DNA of 64,000 bases. Source: CAZSNT01 sp964607765. GTDB lineage: Bacteria > Verrucomicrobiota > Lentisphaeria > Oligosphaerales > JABHEG01. The position numbers and the translations under genes were made by a program. The DNA lies in assembly GCA_964607765.1 (NCBI GenBank), contig CAZSNT010000010.1:36686-100685 (forward strand). Direction: 5' to 3'. Below are positions 63,648-64,000 of this stretch, piece after piece. Below the pieces are notes generated by a model. That model did no database searches. It had not been told where the DNA came from and saw only the letters and a list, made by a program, of their open reading frames with translations. The stretch's first letter is position 1. The number at the start of each line of letters is the position of its first letter.

Positions 63648-63692
63648 CTCTTCCCCCCTAATCTTCCCCCCTAATCTTCCCCCCTAATCTTC
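63648..63692. repeat. ATCTTCCCCCCTA 13-mer tandem array
   Basis: Three full 13-base units (63648-63686, first unit with two changes) and the start of a fourth. It is 73 bases upstream of the SGNH start on the minus strand. The unit length matches the 13-mers in the left arm of the hairpin at 34553. Confidence 0.9.
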
Positions 63693-63716
63693 GTAACCGT
63701 TGAGCTTGGTCTTCCG

Positions 63717-63801
63717 CCCTTAATCTTGCCCTTAATCTTACCCCTGATCACGTCCGTGCTTGTCGTCGGATTAAGGGTCGGATTAAGGGTAGGATTAAGG
63801 G
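63717..63801. repeat. 85-bp hairpin made from 12-mer tandem repeats
   Basis: CCCTTAATC at 63717 and 63729 pairs in register with GATTAAGGG at 63793 and 63781; both sides repeat with a 12-base step. The right side has a third unit (near 63769). The loop is about 25 bases. It resembles the 80-81-bp hairpins elsewhere in the window in size and in being built of tandem units, but not in sequence. Confidence 0.85.
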
Positions 63802-63934
63802 TGTCGGATTTCCGCAGGTGGTTCTTGTGCTGTATGAAACGGTGATTCGCTACCTGCAGATTCCAGCTAACGGTTGCTAATCTCCCACCCTAATCTTCCG
63901 GGGCGGGAAAGGAGGGCGGGCGCCCCATGCCTGC

Positions 63935-63975
63935 GGGACCAATCGCGCTCACCCACGGCACGAGGCCTGGGACGA
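63935..63975. repeat. Diverged third copy of the dispersed 58-bp hairpin repeat
   Basis: GGGACCAATCGCGCTCACCC and the following CACGGCACGAGGCC match the copies at 4462-4577 with one change, but the second stem arm is lost (CTGGGAC instead of GTGGGGG), as is the T run. Confidence 0.75.
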
Positions 63976-64000
63976 CGATTTGGGGTTGGTGGATAGGATC

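Larger units (their letters stand above)
63576..64000. other. Right-edge intergenic region dense in short tandem repeats
   Basis: No gene seen. It contains a 13-mer array (63648-63692), a repeat-built hairpin (63717-63801) and a diverged copy of the 58-bp dispersed repeat (63935-63975). All lie upstream of the minus-strand SGNH gene. Confidence 0.7.

Overview
This window reads as a chromosomal segment from a GC-rich, Gram-negative-type bacterium with a large exported proteome. The mix of families points to the PVC group (Lentisphaerota, Kiritimatiellota or Planctomycetota) or a close relative. The families are exported methyltransferase-like/PQQ-propeller fusions, a DUF1080 (3-keto-disaccharide hydrolase) protein, a URO-D-like protein, an FAD_oxidored protein with an N-terminal beta-rich domain, a giant carboxypeptidase-regulatory-repeat protein and four-helix-bundle proteins. 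The phylum is an inference from gene content; there is no rRNA, tRNA or marker gene to settle it. I saw no CRISPR array, transposase, integrase or phage gene.

Layout. 1-5.8 kb: a GH2 beta-mannosidase cut by the left edge, a HAD phosphatase and an aspartate aminotransferase on the minus strand, then alanine dehydrogenase on plus behind two tandem 58-bp hairpin repeats. 6-10.5 kb: the first of three large exported methyltransferase-like/PQQ-propeller proteins and a CDP-alcohol phosphatidyltransferase. 10.8-21.8 kb: a glycogen cluster of a fused bifunctional debrancher, a stand-alone CBM48 protein, phosphorylase, synthase and a eukaryote-type branching enzyme. 22-36.7 kb: accessory and catabolic genes (APH-fold kinase, two TIM-barrel secreted proteins, FAD oxidoreductase, second propeller protein, URO-D-like protein, DUF1080 protein). 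36.9-44.1 kb: five overlapping genes linking a sodium:solute symporter to PAS/GAF sensors, a histidine kinase and a response regulator. 44.2-49.6 kb: a frameshifted four-helix-bundle gene, a REC-PAS-sigma54 activator and a REC-first sensor kinase. 50.1-58 kb: a 2,636-residue secreted repeat protein on minus. 58.5-63.6 kb: a four-helix-bundle/zinc-ribbon protein, the third propeller protein and an SGNH hydrolase whose catalytic blocks are in permuted order.

The most unusual feature is not a gene. At many places in the 64 kb there are short tandem arrays, usually with a 7-nt unit (also 8, 12 and 13 nt) and a different unit sequence at each locus. Several arrays are arranged as two inverted arms that form hairpins of about 80 bp, mostly in 5' leaders. 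Two hairpins of exactly 81 bp, with matched base changes in their stems, bracket the intact four-helix-bundle gene. Inverted heptamer arrays also bracket the frameshifted four-helix-bundle gene. Further heptamer arrays lie inside coding sequence at the linker between the two propellers in two of the three propeller paralogues. This is the best candidate here for an undescribed element family.
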